Shown piece after piece: positions 18,971 through 28,039 of a stretch of 64,000 bases of DNA (the first letter of the stretch is position 1; the number at the start of each line of letters is the position of its first letter). Location: assembly GCA_008933805.1 (NCBI GenBank), contig WBUH01000003.1:1-64000 (forward strand). Reading direction: 5' to 3'. The stretch comes from Bacteroidota bacterium (GTDB lineage: Bacteria; Bacteroidota; Bacteroidia; UBA8524). The notes below the pieces were generated by a model. That model was given only the letters and a program-made list of their open reading frames with translations. It did no database searches and had not been told where the DNA came from. Both the position numbers and the translations under genes were made by a program.

Positions 18971-19777
18971 ATGTATAAACTATTAGTAGTATTCTTATTA
19001 TTAACTAATTACTCCCATGCTCAGAAATGGAGCCTGAGAGTAACTCTAAATCACTTACATACCGGCAGTAATGTAGTGGTCAAATCATGGACAGGCAATA
19101 AAAACCTGACAAAGGTGTTTCCATACAATGAAGGACTTACGGGTAAAGAAAAGTTTAAACGATTTTTTAAACACCCCTTTTGGGAGATTTCAGTTATTAA
19201 ATCTATCAATTCAAAACACGCTGTTTCAGTTGGCTATCTTAATCTGTGGGGGTATGTAAACCACAGCATAGAAGCCATGCCTAAAAATAACGTTGGAAGT
19301 ATTAAATGGTCGCTCGAAGAAGGGCAAGATATGCCTGCACTGCGTTTTAATTATCACTATACTTACTCTAAACCACAAAAAACTGATGTAAAAATGCCTT
19401 TTTCAGTTCAGTTTTTTGCAGGTATTTTGTTGAACTTTAGAGGAAAAGAAGGCTCTACATTCAGTACAGGAGGAAAACTAACCTCAATACATGTTGATGC
19501 AAATAACAATCCCACCGATACAGTTTTCATTTATAGAAAAAATATAGGTGCAAAAAGACCTATGCCACCCACCCCAACCCTTAATTTAGGTGCAAATGGC
19601 AACCTTAAACTTGGTAAACGTATTAGTGCTGGCATAAATATAACAGGCTATTTAGGGTATAAAAGTTTGTTTACCCATGTGTTTGAAGGAAAAACCAATG
19701 ATGCTGAATTTACTTACGAGGTTAAACTAAAACCTTATTTCTTTAGCAGCGCAATATATTTACAGTATACATTTTAG
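18971..19777 (+). CDS. Exported outer-membrane-type protein, paralogue A of a tandem pair
   Basis: Protein of 268 aa with a signal peptide (MYKLLVVFLLLTNYSHAQ). It has alternating hydrophobic strands and a C-terminal aromatic residue (YFFSSAIYLQYTF), a pattern of small outer-membrane beta-barrels. It is clearly homologous to the next gene: both share WEVR/WSLRV openings, AVSVGYLNLWGY / SVSVGFLDLNGY, FNYHYT and the ending YEVKLKPYFFS. Function unknown. About 275 nt upstream carry only a terminator and AT-rich sequence. Confidence 0.7.
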   Translation: MYKLLVVFLLLTNYSHAQKWSLRVTLNHLHTGSNVVVKSWTGNKNLTKVFPYNEGLTGKEKFKRFFKHPFWEISVIKSINSKHAVSVGYLNLWGYVNHSIEAMPKNNVGSIKWSLEEGQDMPALRFNYHYTYSKPQKTDVKMPFSVQFFAGILLNFRGKEGSTFSTGGKLTSIHVDANNNPTDTVFIYRKNIGAKRPMPPTPTLNLGANGNLKLGKRISAGINITGYLGYKSLFTHVFEGKTNDAEFTYEVKLKPYFFSSAIYLQYTF

Positions 19778-19781
19778 TTAA

Positions 19782-20600
19782 ATGAGAAGATCCTTACTAT
19801 TACTGCTACTATCTTTATCAAATCAACTCTTGTTTTCTCAGGGAAAATGGGAAGTTCGGTTATCTGTTAACTACCTGCAATGTTTTAGTCAAGTGGATAA
19901 ACTACAATGGGAAAGCACCAAAAACCGCACTGAGATAAAAGCCTACACATATAGCCCAGGAAGAAGTATGTATATTAATGATGTTTTCGGGAGTAATTTT
20001 CCTGAAATTTCTGTTTTTAGAACCATTACTCCCCGACGTAGTGTTTCAGTTGGATTTTTGGATCTTAATGGCTACGTAGGGCATAGCTTAAAAGCTGGAG
20101 GCGACCTTGCGGTTGTGGGATACGATGTAACTGAAAGTGCCGGTTTTATGCCCGCTGTTAAGTTTAATTATCATTACACATTAGTTAACCCACATCACTC
20201 TAAAAATAAACGCTTTTCATTATCATTATCTTCTGGTTTGCTATTATTTTTTAAGGGTAAGGAAAGTAAATACAAAACAAGTTTCGGCACCGGAAGAGCA
20301 GAGCAAGTGATGTATGATTTCTCAGGGAACTATGTTGAAACTGTATATTTAGAACGGTATTTAAAAGAATACAAACGACCCAAACCTTTTACACCCTGTT
20401 TTAATTTTGGTGCAAATGGGAATATTTTACTAAGTAAACGATTTAAAGTAGGTGTTGACATCTCAGCTTATATTTCAACTACTTCATTATACAGCAGGAC
20501 TTATTATGGAGAAAGCACTGATACAAAATACACATACGAAGTAAAGTTAAAACCCTATTTCTTTTCAGGCGGCTTGTATCTTCAATACCTAATAAAGTAA
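19782..20600 (+). CDS. Exported outer-membrane-type protein, paralogue B of a tandem pair
   Basis: Protein of 272 aa, signal peptide LLLLLLSLSNQLLFSQG, same overall pattern as the preceding gene, which ends 4 nt upstream. Shared blocks include VSVGFLDLNGYVGHS, MPAVKFNYHYT, FNFGANGN and YEVKLKPYFFSGGLYLQY. The pair is a local duplication that has diverged considerably. Function unknown. Confidence 0.7.
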   Translation: MRRSLLLLLLSLSNQLLFSQGKWEVRLSVNYLQCFSQVDKLQWESTKNRTEIKAYTYSPGRSMYINDVFGSNFPEISVFRTITPRRSVSVGFLDLNGYVGHSLKAGGDLAVVGYDVTESAGFMPAVKFNYHYTLVNPHHSKNKRFSLSLSSGLLLFFKGKESKYKTSFGTGRAEQVMYDFSGNYVETVYLERYLKEYKRPKPFTPCFNFGANGNILLSKRFKVGVDISAYISTTSLYSRTYYGESTDTKYTYEVKLKPYFFSGGLYLQYLIK

Positions 20601-20693
20601 TTCACCATTTCTACTCTTTTCACAAGCTCTTCACTTTAAACCCACATATTCCCTATTTTTGCCCTTCACCAAAAAAAGAGAATAGCAAACAAA

Positions 20694-21440
20694 ATGGCAG
20701 GGCACAGTAGGTGGGCCAATATAAAACACAAGAAGGGAGCGGCTGATAAACGTCGTTCGGCCTTGTTTACCAAGCTCGTTAAAGAAATTTACGTGGCTGC
20801 CAAAGTTGGCGGTCCTAATCCTGATAGCAATCCGCGTCTGCGCTTGGCCGTGCAAAACGCCCGCGGACAAAGCGTACCAAGCGACAACATAAACCGTGCT
20901 ATAAACAAAGCCAGCGGTGCAGGCGGAGAAAGCTTTAGCGATGTGATGTATGAAGCATACGGCCCCGGAAACGTAGGGATTATTATTGAATGTACTACCG
21001 ATAACCTAAACCGCACCATTGCCAACCTGCGCACCTACTTTAACAAAGTAGAAGGCAGCCTTGCTACCAATGGCTCACTAAACTTTGTATTCGACCAAAA
21101 AGGCGTATTTGAATTTACCATGCCCGAAGGCATGGACGAGGATACCCTGACCCTTGAACTGATTGACGGTGGTGCTGATGAGGTGGAAGTGGACGACACT
21201 TTTGTATCAACCTCGTGTGCCCGTGAAGACTTTGGCTCGTTGAGCAAAAAACTGGATGAGTTGGGCATCACCCCGCAAAAAAGCGGTTTACAATACGTAC
21301 CTAAAATTTTTAAACAGATAAATAAAGAAGATGCTGCTAAGTTTGCCAAACTGATTGACAACCTTGATGCAGACGATGATGTGAAAACATTTTACCATAA
21401 CGTTGAATTTTCAGAAGAAATAGCCGAAATACTAAACTAA
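20694..21440 (+). CDS. YebC/PmpR/TACO1 family protein
   Basis: Protein of 248 aa with the family signature at the N-terminus ([19 protein letters not shown]), followed by [35 protein letters not shown] and [15 protein letters not shown]. The family has been described both as DNA-binding regulators and as ribosome-associated factors that relieve stalling. A -7-like TATTTTTG lies at 20654-20661. The carboxylase gene follows after 2 nt, so they are co-transcribed. Confidence 0.95.
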   Translation: MAGHSRWANIKHKKGAADKRRSALFTKLVKEIYVAAKVGGPNPDSNPRLRLAVQNARGQSVPSDNINRAINKASGAGGESFSDVMYEAYGPGNVGIIIECTTDNLNRTIANLRTYFNKVEGSLATNGSLNFVFDQKGVFEFTMPEGMDEDTLTLELIDGGADEVEVDDTFVSTSCAREDFGSLSKKLDELGITPQKSGLQYVPKIFKQINKEDAAKFAKLIDNLDADDDVKTFYHNVEFSEEIAEILN

Positions 21441-21442
21441 CC

Positions 21443-22984
21443 ATGATGGATAAACGCGAGAAACTGATGCAATTACGCCAAGAAGCCCTTTTGGGCGGTG
21501 GCGAAAAACGCATAGCCGACCAGCATAAAAAAGGTAAACTTACTGCCCGCGAGCGCATACACCTATTGCTTGATGAAGGCAGTTTTAATGAGATAGGTGC
21601 CTTTGTTACCCACCGCAGTACCGATTTTGGTATGGATAAACAAATAGTACTGGGTGATGGTGTAGTAACCGGATACGGTACTGTAAACGGCAGGCTTACC
21701 TACGTGTTTTCACAGGATTTTACCGTGTTTGGCGGTTCGCTTTCAGAAACTTTTGCAGAGAAGATTTGCAAGGTGATGGACTTGGCCATGAAAAGCGGTG
21801 CTCCTGTTATCGGTCTTAACGACTCTGGCGGTGCGCGTATACAAGAGGGTGTGGTATCATTGGGCGGTTATGCCGATATATTTTACCGCAATACCCTTTC
21901 ATCGGGGGTTATCCCTCAAATATCAGCCATTATGGGACCTTGTGCCGGCGGTGCAGTGTATTCGCCCGCTATTACGGATTTTATTTTCATGGTTGAGAAA
22001 ACCTCTTACATGTTTGTAACAGGTCCTAACGTGGTGAAAACTGTAACTCACGAAGAAGTGAGCAGCGAAGACTTGGGCGGTGCATCGGTGCATTCGGCCA
22101 AATCAGGTGTGGCGCACTTTGCCAGTGCCAACGAGGTTGAGTGTATCAACGGATTGAAACGCCTGTTGAGCTATGTCCCTCAAAACTGCGAAGAAAACGC
22201 CCCTATGTTGCCCTACACTCCTCACGATGAGTCAAGGCCGCAACTAAAAAATATCGTTCCTGAAAACGCTAACCAACCCTACGATATCCGCGAGGTAATT
22301 GAAGGAGTGGTGGATGATACCAGTTTCTTTGAAGTACATAAAGACTTTGCTGAAAACATTGTGGTAGGTTTTGCCCGTTTGGCAGGTCGCAGCATAGGTA
22401 TTGTCGCCAATCAACCTGCGTTTTTAGCGGGTGTGTTGGATATAAAATCATCGCAAAAAGCAGCCCGTTTTGTACGTTTCTGTGATTGCTTCAACATTCC
22501 TTTGTTGGTGTTTGAAGACGTACCCGGTTTCCTTCCCGGTACCGACCAAGAGTGGAACGCCATCATTACCAACGGTGCTAAGCTACTATACGCGTTTAGC
22601 GAGGCTACTGTTCCCCGCGTTACCGTTATCACCCGTAAGGCTTATGGTGGTGCTTATGATGTGATGAACAGCAAACACATTGGTGCCGATATGAACTTTG
22701 CATGGCCAACGGCAGAAATTGCTGTAATGGGTGCTAAAGGCGCGGCTGAAATTATCTTCAAAAAGGAGATTGCTGATGCCGAGGACCACGAGGCACAACT
22801 AAAAGCCAAAGAAGCCGAATATGCTGAGTTGTTTGCCAACCCTTACCGTGCAGCGGCCCGCGGTTTTATCGACGAGGTAATATTACCTGAAGAAACCCGC
22901 GAAAGACTGATTTCGGCCTTTAAAATGTTGGAAAACAAAGTAGCAAACCTTCCTCGCAAGAAACACGGTAATATTCCGTTGTAA
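21443..22984 (+). CDS. Acyl-CoA (propionyl-CoA type) carboxylase beta subunit
   Basis: Carboxyltransferase subunit of 513 aa. N-terminal [19 protein letters not shown], first oxyanion/acyl-CoA site [12 protein letters not shown] with [12 protein letters not shown], and [17 protein letters not shown]. The second half has [16 protein letters not shown] and [14 protein letters not shown]. Length and motifs are those of PccB/MmdA proteins, which transfer carboxyl from biotin to propionyl-CoA or run the reverse decarboxylation. The biotin partner is not in the window, so I do not choose between these. Two ATGs are adjacent at 21443 and 21446. Confidence 0.92.
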   Translation: MMDKREKLMQLRQEALLGGGEKRIADQHKKGKLTARERIHLLLDEGSFNEIGAFVTHRSTDFGMDKQIVLGDGVVTGYGTVNGRLTYVFSQDFTVFGGSLSETFAEKICKVMDLAMKSGAPVIGLNDSGGARIQEGVVSLGGYADIFYRNTLSSGVIPQISAIMGPCAGGAVYSPAITDFIFMVEKTSYMFVTGPNVVKTVTHEEVSSEDLGGASVHSAKSGVAHFASANEVECINGLKRLLSYVPQNCEENAPMLPYTPHDESRPQLKNIVPENANQPYDIREVIEGVVDDTSFFEVHKDFAENIVVGFARLAGRSIGIVANQPAFLAGVLDIKSSQKAARFVRFCDCFNIPLLVFEDVPGFLPGTDQEWNAIITNGAKLLYAFSEATVPRVTVITRKAYGGAYDVMNSKHIGADMNFAWPTAEIAVMGAKGAAEIIFKKEIADAEDHEAQLKAKEAEYAELFANPYRAAARGFIDEVILPEETRERLISAFKMLENKVANLPRKKHGNIPL

Positions 22985-22990
22985 GAATCT

Positions 22991-23938
22991 ATGAAAGCAG
23001 CTCCCTTTGTTTCGGTCATTATCCCTTGCTTTAACGAGCAGGAAGGGATAACCCTTGCTTGCCAACGTGTGTTGGCTGCCATGCAAGGCGATTGGAACAA
23101 TGGTTACGAAGTGCTTTTTATAAACGATGGCAGCAAAGATGCCACGTTGGATATTTTGAAGCAGCTTGCCACAGCAAACCCTGTGGTAAAGCTGCTTTCT
23201 TTTTCACGTAATTTCGGGCATCAGGCAGCCGTGGGGGCAGGTATTGCCCATTGCAAAGGTGATGTGGCAGTGATACTGGATGCCGATATGCAAGACCCTC
23301 CTGAACTGATTGCCGAAATGGTGGCTATTTACCGTCAAAATACCTGCAATGTGGTGTACGGCGTGCGCAAAGAACGCAAAGGCGAAACTTGGTTTAAAAA
23401 ACTAACCGCCCGTTGGTTCTACCGCTTGCTAAACCGCCTTGCGGATATGGATTTAAATACTGATACCGGCGATTTTCGTTTGATTGACCGCAAAGTGATT
23501 GATACTTTTAACGGTTTTAGCGAGAAAAATAAATACATACGCGGCATTATCAGCTGGATGGGTTTTAAGCAAATGCCCTTGCACTATAACCGCGATGCGC
23601 GCCAACACGGCAGTACCAAGTACACACTTCGTAAAATGCTTCATTTGGCAAGTATTGCCATGTTTTACTTCAGCAAAAAGCCGCTTAAAACGTCTCTTAC
23701 TCTTGGTTTTATCAGCATACTGATAGGCATTATACTTACCGTATATGTACTGTATGTGCAGCTGGGCGGCGGCTATACCGTACCCGGTTGGGCAAGCACC
23801 ATCATTACTATTATCTTTTTTGGAGGCGTACAGTTACTTACCATCGGTGTGGTGGGCGAGTACATTGGTAACATTTTAGACGAGGTGAAAAACCGACCTG
23901 AGTATATTATCGATGAAAAGGTGAACATGGATAAGTAG
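22991..23938 (+). CDS. Family 2 glycosyltransferase, GtrB/DpmA type
   Basis: Protein of 315 aa. GT-A domain: FVSVIIPCFNEQEGI, VLFINDGSKDATL, FSRNFGHQAAVGAG, the DAD metal site in VILDADMQDPPELI, and TGDFRLIDRKV. Two C-terminal transmembrane helices follow (LTLGFISILIGIILTVYVL and IITIIFFGGVQLLTIGVVG). This is the layout of polyprenyl-phosphate sugar transferases such as GtrB. It probably loads undecaprenyl phosphate with glucose or another sugar. It starts 6 nt after the carboxylase stop. Confidence 0.9.
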   Translation: MKAAPFVSVIIPCFNEQEGITLACQRVLAAMQGDWNNGYEVLFINDGSKDATLDILKQLATANPVVKLLSFSRNFGHQAAVGAGIAHCKGDVAVILDADMQDPPELIAEMVAIYRQNTCNVVYGVRKERKGETWFKKLTARWFYRLLNRLADMDLNTDTGDFRLIDRKVIDTFNGFSEKNKYIRGIISWMGFKQMPLHYNRDARQHGSTKYTLRKMLHLASIAMFYFSKKPLKTSLTLGFISILIGIILTVYVLYVQLGGGYTVPGWASTIITIIFFGGVQLLTIGVVGEYIGNILDEVKNRPEYIIDEKVNMDK

Positions 23939-24058
23939 CCCTGTTCTTGTCCCCTTTCTTTAAATCACCAATTATTCCTTAAGATCTAACCCTCAGCAGC
24001 ATAGACAGACAACGACTGCTGTATACCACCATTACTGATACTATACCAAAGTATACCA

Positions 24059-24074
24059 CTATACTTTAGTATAG
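24059..24074. promoter_or_regulatory. Operator-like inverted repeat upstream of the DoxX gene
   Basis: CTATACTTTAGTATAG is an inverted repeat with 7-bp arms. A related ACTATACCAAAGTATA lies just upstream (about 24040-24055). They lie 55-90 nt before the DoxX start in a 190-nt gap that contains nothing else recognisable. Binding by a repressor is inferred only from symmetry and position. Confidence 0.4.
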
Positions 24075-24128
24075 CAATACAAGTTGTACAGATTATGGCG
24101 GTACTTTTGATGTTTAAACACAGAAAAA

Positions 24129-24539
24129 ATGACAACTGTAACAACATCAAAAGCCTTTAATATAATCCTTTGGATAGCTCAAGTAGTGTTAGGCGGAATG
24201 TTTATTATGGCCGGTATAATGAAATCAACTACCCCTATTACTGAACTAACTCCTCAATTGCCTTGGGCAGCCGATATGCCTGAACTGTTGGTGAGTTTTA
24301 TAGGAGTTTCAGAATTGTTGGGCGGTTTGGGATTATTATTGCCTTCGCTATTGAAAATAAAACCTGTACTTACCCCCGTTGCCGCTGTAGGACTTGCCGT
24401 GGTAATGGTATTTGCCATTATTTTCCATATCACCCGTAGTGAATTTCCTGCTATAGGATTTAATCTTATATTGGCTTTACTTGCAGCTTTTATAGCTTGG
24501 GGCAGGTTTAAAAAAGCCCCCATATCAGCCAAAAAATAA
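24129..24539 (+). CDS. DoxX-family membrane protein
   Basis: Four-helix membrane protein of 136 aa: IILWIAQVVLGGMFIMAG, ISELLGGLGLLLPSLL after a short periplasmic loop, VLTPVAAVGLAVVMVFAII, and LILALLAAFIAWG. The AG-x-x-K and G-x-x-E pattern (MAGIMKS, SELLGG) fits DoxX. DoxX proteins are linked to redox stress and thiol homeostasis. The next gene, a DsbA-like thioredoxin-fold protein, starts 2 nt downstream, supporting a thiol role. Confidence 0.85.
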   Translation: MTTVTTSKAFNIILWIAQVVLGGMFIMAGIMKSTTPITELTPQLPWAADMPELLVSFIGVSELLGGLGLLLPSLLKIKPVLTPVAAVGLAVVMVFAIIFHITRSEFPAIGFNLILALLAAFIAWGRFKKAPISAKK

Positions 24540-24541
24540 CT

Positions 24542-25381
24542 ATGCTTAAACAAGTATTAAGTAGGTTTGTTATACTAATTATACTCATACTTAGCATTGG
24601 TTTGCCGGTTAATGCGCAAACCGACAGAGCTATTTCAGATAAAACACAACAAAAGGATACCCTTACAAAAATGAAAGTAGAAATTTGGAGCGACGTAATG
24701 TGTCCGTTTTGCTACATAGGCAAACGGAAGTTTGAAGCGGCAATGACCCAATTTGCCGATAGCAACAATATTGAATTAGAGTGGAAGAGTTTTCAGCTTT
24801 CACCCGACATGGTAACCGATACTTCTAAGAATATCAACCAATATTTGGCCGAACACAAAGGCATCAGTATCGAGGAAGCCAAACGCATGAACGACTATGT
24901 AACTAATATGGCTAAACAAGTAGGCTTAGAATATAATTTTGACAAAGCCATTGTTGCCAACTCGTTCAATGCGCACCGTTTTAGCCATTTTGCAAAACAA
25001 CACGGCAAACAGGACGAAGCCGAAGAAATGTTGTTCAGGGCTTACTTTACCGAAGGTAAAAACACAGGCGATTTAGATGTTCTAGCACAATTAGGTGCTG
25101 AGATAGGCTTAGATACTGCCGCCCTGAAAACCGCACTGGAAAGCGATACCTATGCACAGGATGTATTGGCTGATATCACCGAGGCTATGCAACTGGGTGT
25201 ACGCGGTGTTCCATTTTTTGTATTTGATAGAAAATACGCCGTATCAGGTGCACAAGACCCTGCCGTATTTTTGCAAACCCTTGATAAATCATTCGAAGAG
25301 TGGCGAAAAGCCAATCCTCAACCTGCTTTTGAAATGGTAGGTGACGGCCCCAGCTGTGAACCGGGCAAAGACTGCGAATAA
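24542..25381 (+). CDS. Exported DsbA-family (FrnE-like) thiol oxidoreductase
   Basis: Protein of 279 aa. A signal peptide (VILIILILSIGLPVNAQ) precedes a FrnE-type DsbA domain. The active site is CPFC in WSDVMCPFCYIGKRKFE (near residue 58), followed by the helical insertion ANSFNAHRFSHFAKQHGK and the cis-Pro loop RGVPFFVFDRKYAVSGAQ. The C-terminal CEPGKDC pair is also seen in FrnE proteins. Most FrnE relatives are cytoplasmic; the signal peptide places this one in the periplasm. It is in an operon with DoxX. Confidence 0.88.
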   Translation: MLKQVLSRFVILIILILSIGLPVNAQTDRAISDKTQQKDTLTKMKVEIWSDVMCPFCYIGKRKFEAAMTQFADSNNIELEWKSFQLSPDMVTDTSKNINQYLAEHKGISIEEAKRMNDYVTNMAKQVGLEYNFDKAIVANSFNAHRFSHFAKQHGKQDEAEEMLFRAYFTEGKNTGDLDVLAQLGAEIGLDTAALKTALESDTYAQDVLADITEAMQLGVRGVPFFVFDRKYAVSGAQDPAVFLQTLDKSFEEWRKANPQPAFEMVGDGPSCEPGKDCE

Positions 25382-25404
25382 TAGTTTGTTTTGCTTATAG
25401 CTGC

Positions 25405-25442
25405 AAAGCCACTAAGACACAAATGTTTTAGTGGCTTTGTTG
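25405..25442 (+). terminator. Rho-independent terminator
   Basis: Stem AAAGCCACTAA / TTAGTGGCTTT followed by GTTGTTT. It closes the DoxX-DsbA operon 24 nt after its stop. Confidence 0.85.
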
Positions 25443-25449
25443 TTTATTA

Positions 25450-26302
25450 ACCACCTGTCCTTCTGACAAAGGAAGCATCTTATCGCAAGCGTGTTACCAC
25501 TATAATTCAACACATTTGAACGAAGAAATTTCGCTGCGCTCAATTTGACAGTGCTGCGCAAGGATTCCCTGAGCCTGCCGAAGGGTGCGGCTGGCGGTCA
25601 TCCCGAACTTGATTCGGGATCCCATTTCATATTTAGCATGAATTGATAATGCGATGTTGAAACAAGTTCAACATGACGGGGTGCTGGTAGTAACCACAAA
25701 ACCTGTCATGCTGACGAAGGAAGTATCTTAAGGCAAGTGTGTAACCACTGTCATACAACACATTTGAACGAAGAAATTTCGCTGCGCTCAATTTGACAGT
25801 GGAGGTGCGCAGGGATTTCCTGAGCCTGCCGAAGGGTGCGGCTGGCGGTCATCCCGAACTTGGTTCGGGATCTCATTTCATATTTAGCATGAATTGATAA
25901 TGCGATGTTGAAACAAGTTCAACATGACGGGGTGCAGGTAGTAACCACAAAACCTGTCATGCTGACGAAGGAAGCATCTTATCGCAAGCGTGTTACCTCT
26001 ATAATTCAACACATTTGAACGAAGAAATTTCGCTGCGCTCAATTTGACAGTGGAGGTGCGCAGGGATTTCCTGAGCCTGCCGAAGGGTGCGGCTGGCGGC
26101 CATCCCGAACTTGGTTCGTGATCTCATTTCATATTTAGCCTGAATTGATAATGCGATGTTGAAACAAGTTCAACATGACTGGGTGCAGGTAGTAACCACA
26201 AAACCCGTCATGCTGACGAAGGAAGCATCTTATGACAAACGTGTTTCAGCTATGAACTACACATTTGAACGAAGAAATTTCGCTGTGCTCAATTTGACAA
26301 TA
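25450..26302. repeat. Tandem array of a ~250-bp intergenic repeat (about 3.4 copies)
   Basis: Copies begin near 25454, 25702, 25953 and 26204, giving periods of 248, 251 and 251 bp; the fourth stops near 26302. Each copy carries, in order, TGCTGACGAAGGAAGCATCT, a CGCTGCGCTCAATTTGACAG block, CCTGCCGAAGGGTGCGG, the palindrome ATCCCGAACTTGATTCGGGA and GTTGAAACAAGTTCAAC. The same unit occurs in opposite orientation at 45.1-45.6 kb. It has no open frame of note. This fills the 1-kb gap between the DsbA-like and YceI genes. Confidence 0.9.
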
Positions 26303-26380
26303 GAGAGTAATGCATTTACAATTTAGAGGGGTAAAGAGTCCTAATGTTTGCAAACAACCCTTCACTCCCCTGCATTAAAC

Positions 26381-26410
26381 AAAAAAGCCGGGCAATTGCT
26401 TGTCCGGCTT
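26381..26410 (-). terminator. Rho-independent terminator of the pirin-YceI operon
   Basis: On the minus strand AAGCCGG...CCGGCTT is followed by TTTT. It lies 27 nt after the YceI stop. Confidence 0.85.
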
Positions 26411-26436
26411 AAATATATACTGTGTGTTGCTGTAAA

Positions 26437-26982
26437 TTATGCAGTTGCAGGTTGTGCTTTTACCATCTCAACGTTCAAAACCAACTTCACTTCATCGCTC
26501 ACTACAAGGCCACCGGCTTCGGTTACTGCGCTCCACTTCAAATCATACTCTTTACGGTTAATTTTACCGCTAATTTCAAAACCTGCACGGGTTAAGCCCC
26601 AAGGGTCAACGGTAGTACCGCCAAAATCAACGTCCAATTCAATGGGTTTAGTAATATCACGGATGGTAAGGTTACCGCGCAATACATAATCGCTATCGCT
26701 TTTCTTCACTAATTCAGTGCTTTCAAAGGTTAACGCTGGGTATTTCTCAGCATTAAAAAAGTCATCGCTGCGTAAGTGTGCATCACGGTCAGCCACACCG
26801 GTATCAATCGAAGCAGTTTTAGCTTCAAACTTTATTTTAGCGGTAGTAAAGTCATCACCTTCGGTTTCAGCCGAAGCAGTAAACTCATTAAATTTTCCGG
26901 TAACAGTAGATATTACCATGTGTTTCACTTTAAAGTGAATTTCGCTGTGTGAGTTGTCGATGTTCCAATTTGTTGTTGCCAT
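26437..26982 (-). CDS. YceI family protein
   Basis: Protein of 181 aa with the YceI lipocalin-like pattern: WNIDNSHSEIHFKVKHMVIS, GKFNEFTASAE, IDTGVADRDAHLRSDDFFN, YPALTFES and RAGFEISGKINRKEYDL. YceI proteins bind isoprenoid-type lipids. Many are periplasmic, but no signal peptide is visible here, so a cytoplasmic location is likely. It follows the pirin gene by about 50 nt in what appears to be one operon. Confidence 0.93.
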   Translation of the reverse strand: MATTNWNIDNSHSEIHFKVKHMVISTVTGKFNEFTASAETEGDDFTTAKIKFEAKTASIDTGVADRDAHLRSDDFFNAEKYPALTFESTELVKKSDSDYVLRGNLTIRDITKPIELDVDFGGTTVDPWGLTRAGFEISGKINRKEYDLKWSAVTEAGGLVVSDEVKLVLNVEMVKAQPATA

Positions 26983-27032
26983 TGTGTTAAATATTAATGT
27001 TTTAAATGTTTTTTGTTAAAATGTAATCTGTA

Positions 27033-27902
27033 TTAAATAGCCATTGGTACTTCCATCAAAAGCAATTCAGCATCGCTATCGGCAGTTATATCAATTGCAT
27101 CAGTATCCCATACTCCAAAACCGTCGCGCCTGTTTAAAGCCTGACCGCTAATGGTTACGTTACCGTTTATTACAAACGCGTAGATACCGTTGCCTTTCAA
27201 ATTCAGTTTGTGGTTGGTTGTAAAGCCTTTTTTCAAGCTACCCAAGTAAAACCAAGCATCTTGGTTAATCCAAACGCCTGCACTGTCTTTACCGGGTGAT
27301 ACAATTTGCTGTAGCTTATTATCACGGTCAGCAGCCACAAGGGTTATTTGGTCGTAGCGGGGTTCAATATTTTTTTGCTTAGGGAAAACCCATATCTGCA
27401 AAAAGTTCACCTTGTTATCAGTGTTTTTATTGTACTCGCTGTGGTAAATGCCGGTTCCGGCACTCATAATCTGTATATCGTTCTGCTTTATCACTGCCAC
27501 ATTTCCCATGCTGTCTTTGTGTTCCAAATCACCGCTAAGTGGTATAGAGATAATCTCCATATTATTGTGCGGGTGTGTTCCAAAGCCCATGCCCCCGTCA
27601 ACAATATCGTCGTTCAGCACACGCAGGTTGCCAAAGTGCATCCTATCAGGATTCATGTAATTGGCAAAACTAAATGTGTGGTGGGTGTCAAGCCAGCCGT
27701 GGTTTGCATGTCCGCGGGTTTCGGCTTTGTGCAATACAGTGTTCATTGTTTTAATCTCCTTGTTAGGTAAGTGGTTGTATCCGATTGTTCCTTGTTCCGT
27801 TTCTGTTTCACCGGTTTTTCCTGCCAGTTGCATCACCTTGCTTCCCAGCCCGATAACTGCTGCCGATAAGAAGCCGGTTTTCAAAAAATTCTTGCGGTTC
27901 AT
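27033..27902 (-). CDS. Pirin family protein with an N-terminal export-like extension
   Basis: Bicupin of 289 aa. From residue 53 it is a standard pirin: RGHANHGWLDTHHTFSFANY, GFGTHPHNNMEIISIPLSG (iron-ligand His residues), QIMSAGTGIYHSEYN and QIWVFPKQKNIEPRYDQ. The first 52 residues are extra: MNRKNFLKTGFLSAAVIGLG resembles a Tat-type signal with RK instead of RR. Translation could instead begin at the internal ATG (27746) and give an ordinary cytoplasmic pirin. Two operator-like palindromes and a good promoter precede it. Confidence 0.88.
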   Translation of the reverse strand: MNRKNFLKTGFLSAAVIGLGSKVMQLAGKTGETETEQGTIGYNHLPNKEIKTMNTVLHKAETRGHANHGWLDTHHTFSFANYMNPDRMHFGNLRVLNDDIVDGGMGFGTHPHNNMEIISIPLSGDLEHKDSMGNVAVIKQNDIQIMSAGTGIYHSEYNKNTDNKVNFLQIWVFPKQKNIEPRYDQITLVAADRDNKLQQIVSPGKDSAGVWINQDAWFYLGSLKKGFTTNHKLNLKGNGIYAFVINGNVTISGQALNRRDGFGVWDTDAIDITADSDAELLLMEVPMAI

Positions 27903-27918
27903 CGTACTAAATCGTTTT

Positions 27919-27947
27919 AATGTTTAAACATTGTTTGTTTAAACAAA
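27919..27947. promoter_or_regulatory. Two adjacent 14-bp palindromes, probable operator of the pirin-YceI operon
   Basis: AATGTTTAAACATT (27919-27932) and TTTGTTTAAACAAA (27934-27947) are both perfect palindromes sharing the core TGTTTAAACA/GTTTAAAC. They sit between the predicted promoter and the pirin start codon, where a bound repressor would block transcription. Confidence 0.65.
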
Positions 27948-27955
27948 TGTTGTGC

Positions 27956-27989
27956 CAAAGATAAAATTTGTTACTGAACTAAAAACAAA
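27956..27989 (-). promoter_or_regulatory. Bacteroidota-type promoter for the pirin-YceI operon
   Basis: On the minus strand: -33 TTTG (27989-27986), 22-nt spacer, -7 TATCTTTG (27963-27956). This matches TTTG-N17-23-TANNTTTG. It is directly followed by the palindromes described above. Confidence 0.7.
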
Positions 27990-28039
27990 GAATTGTGTTA
28001 TTTTTGTAGAATAATTCTAAATAAGAAAGACCGAACACA

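Noticed and set aside
25450-26302. CRISPR array
   Set aside because: The repeat unit is ~250 bp with no unique spacers and no cas genes nearby; it is a long intergenic tandem repeat.
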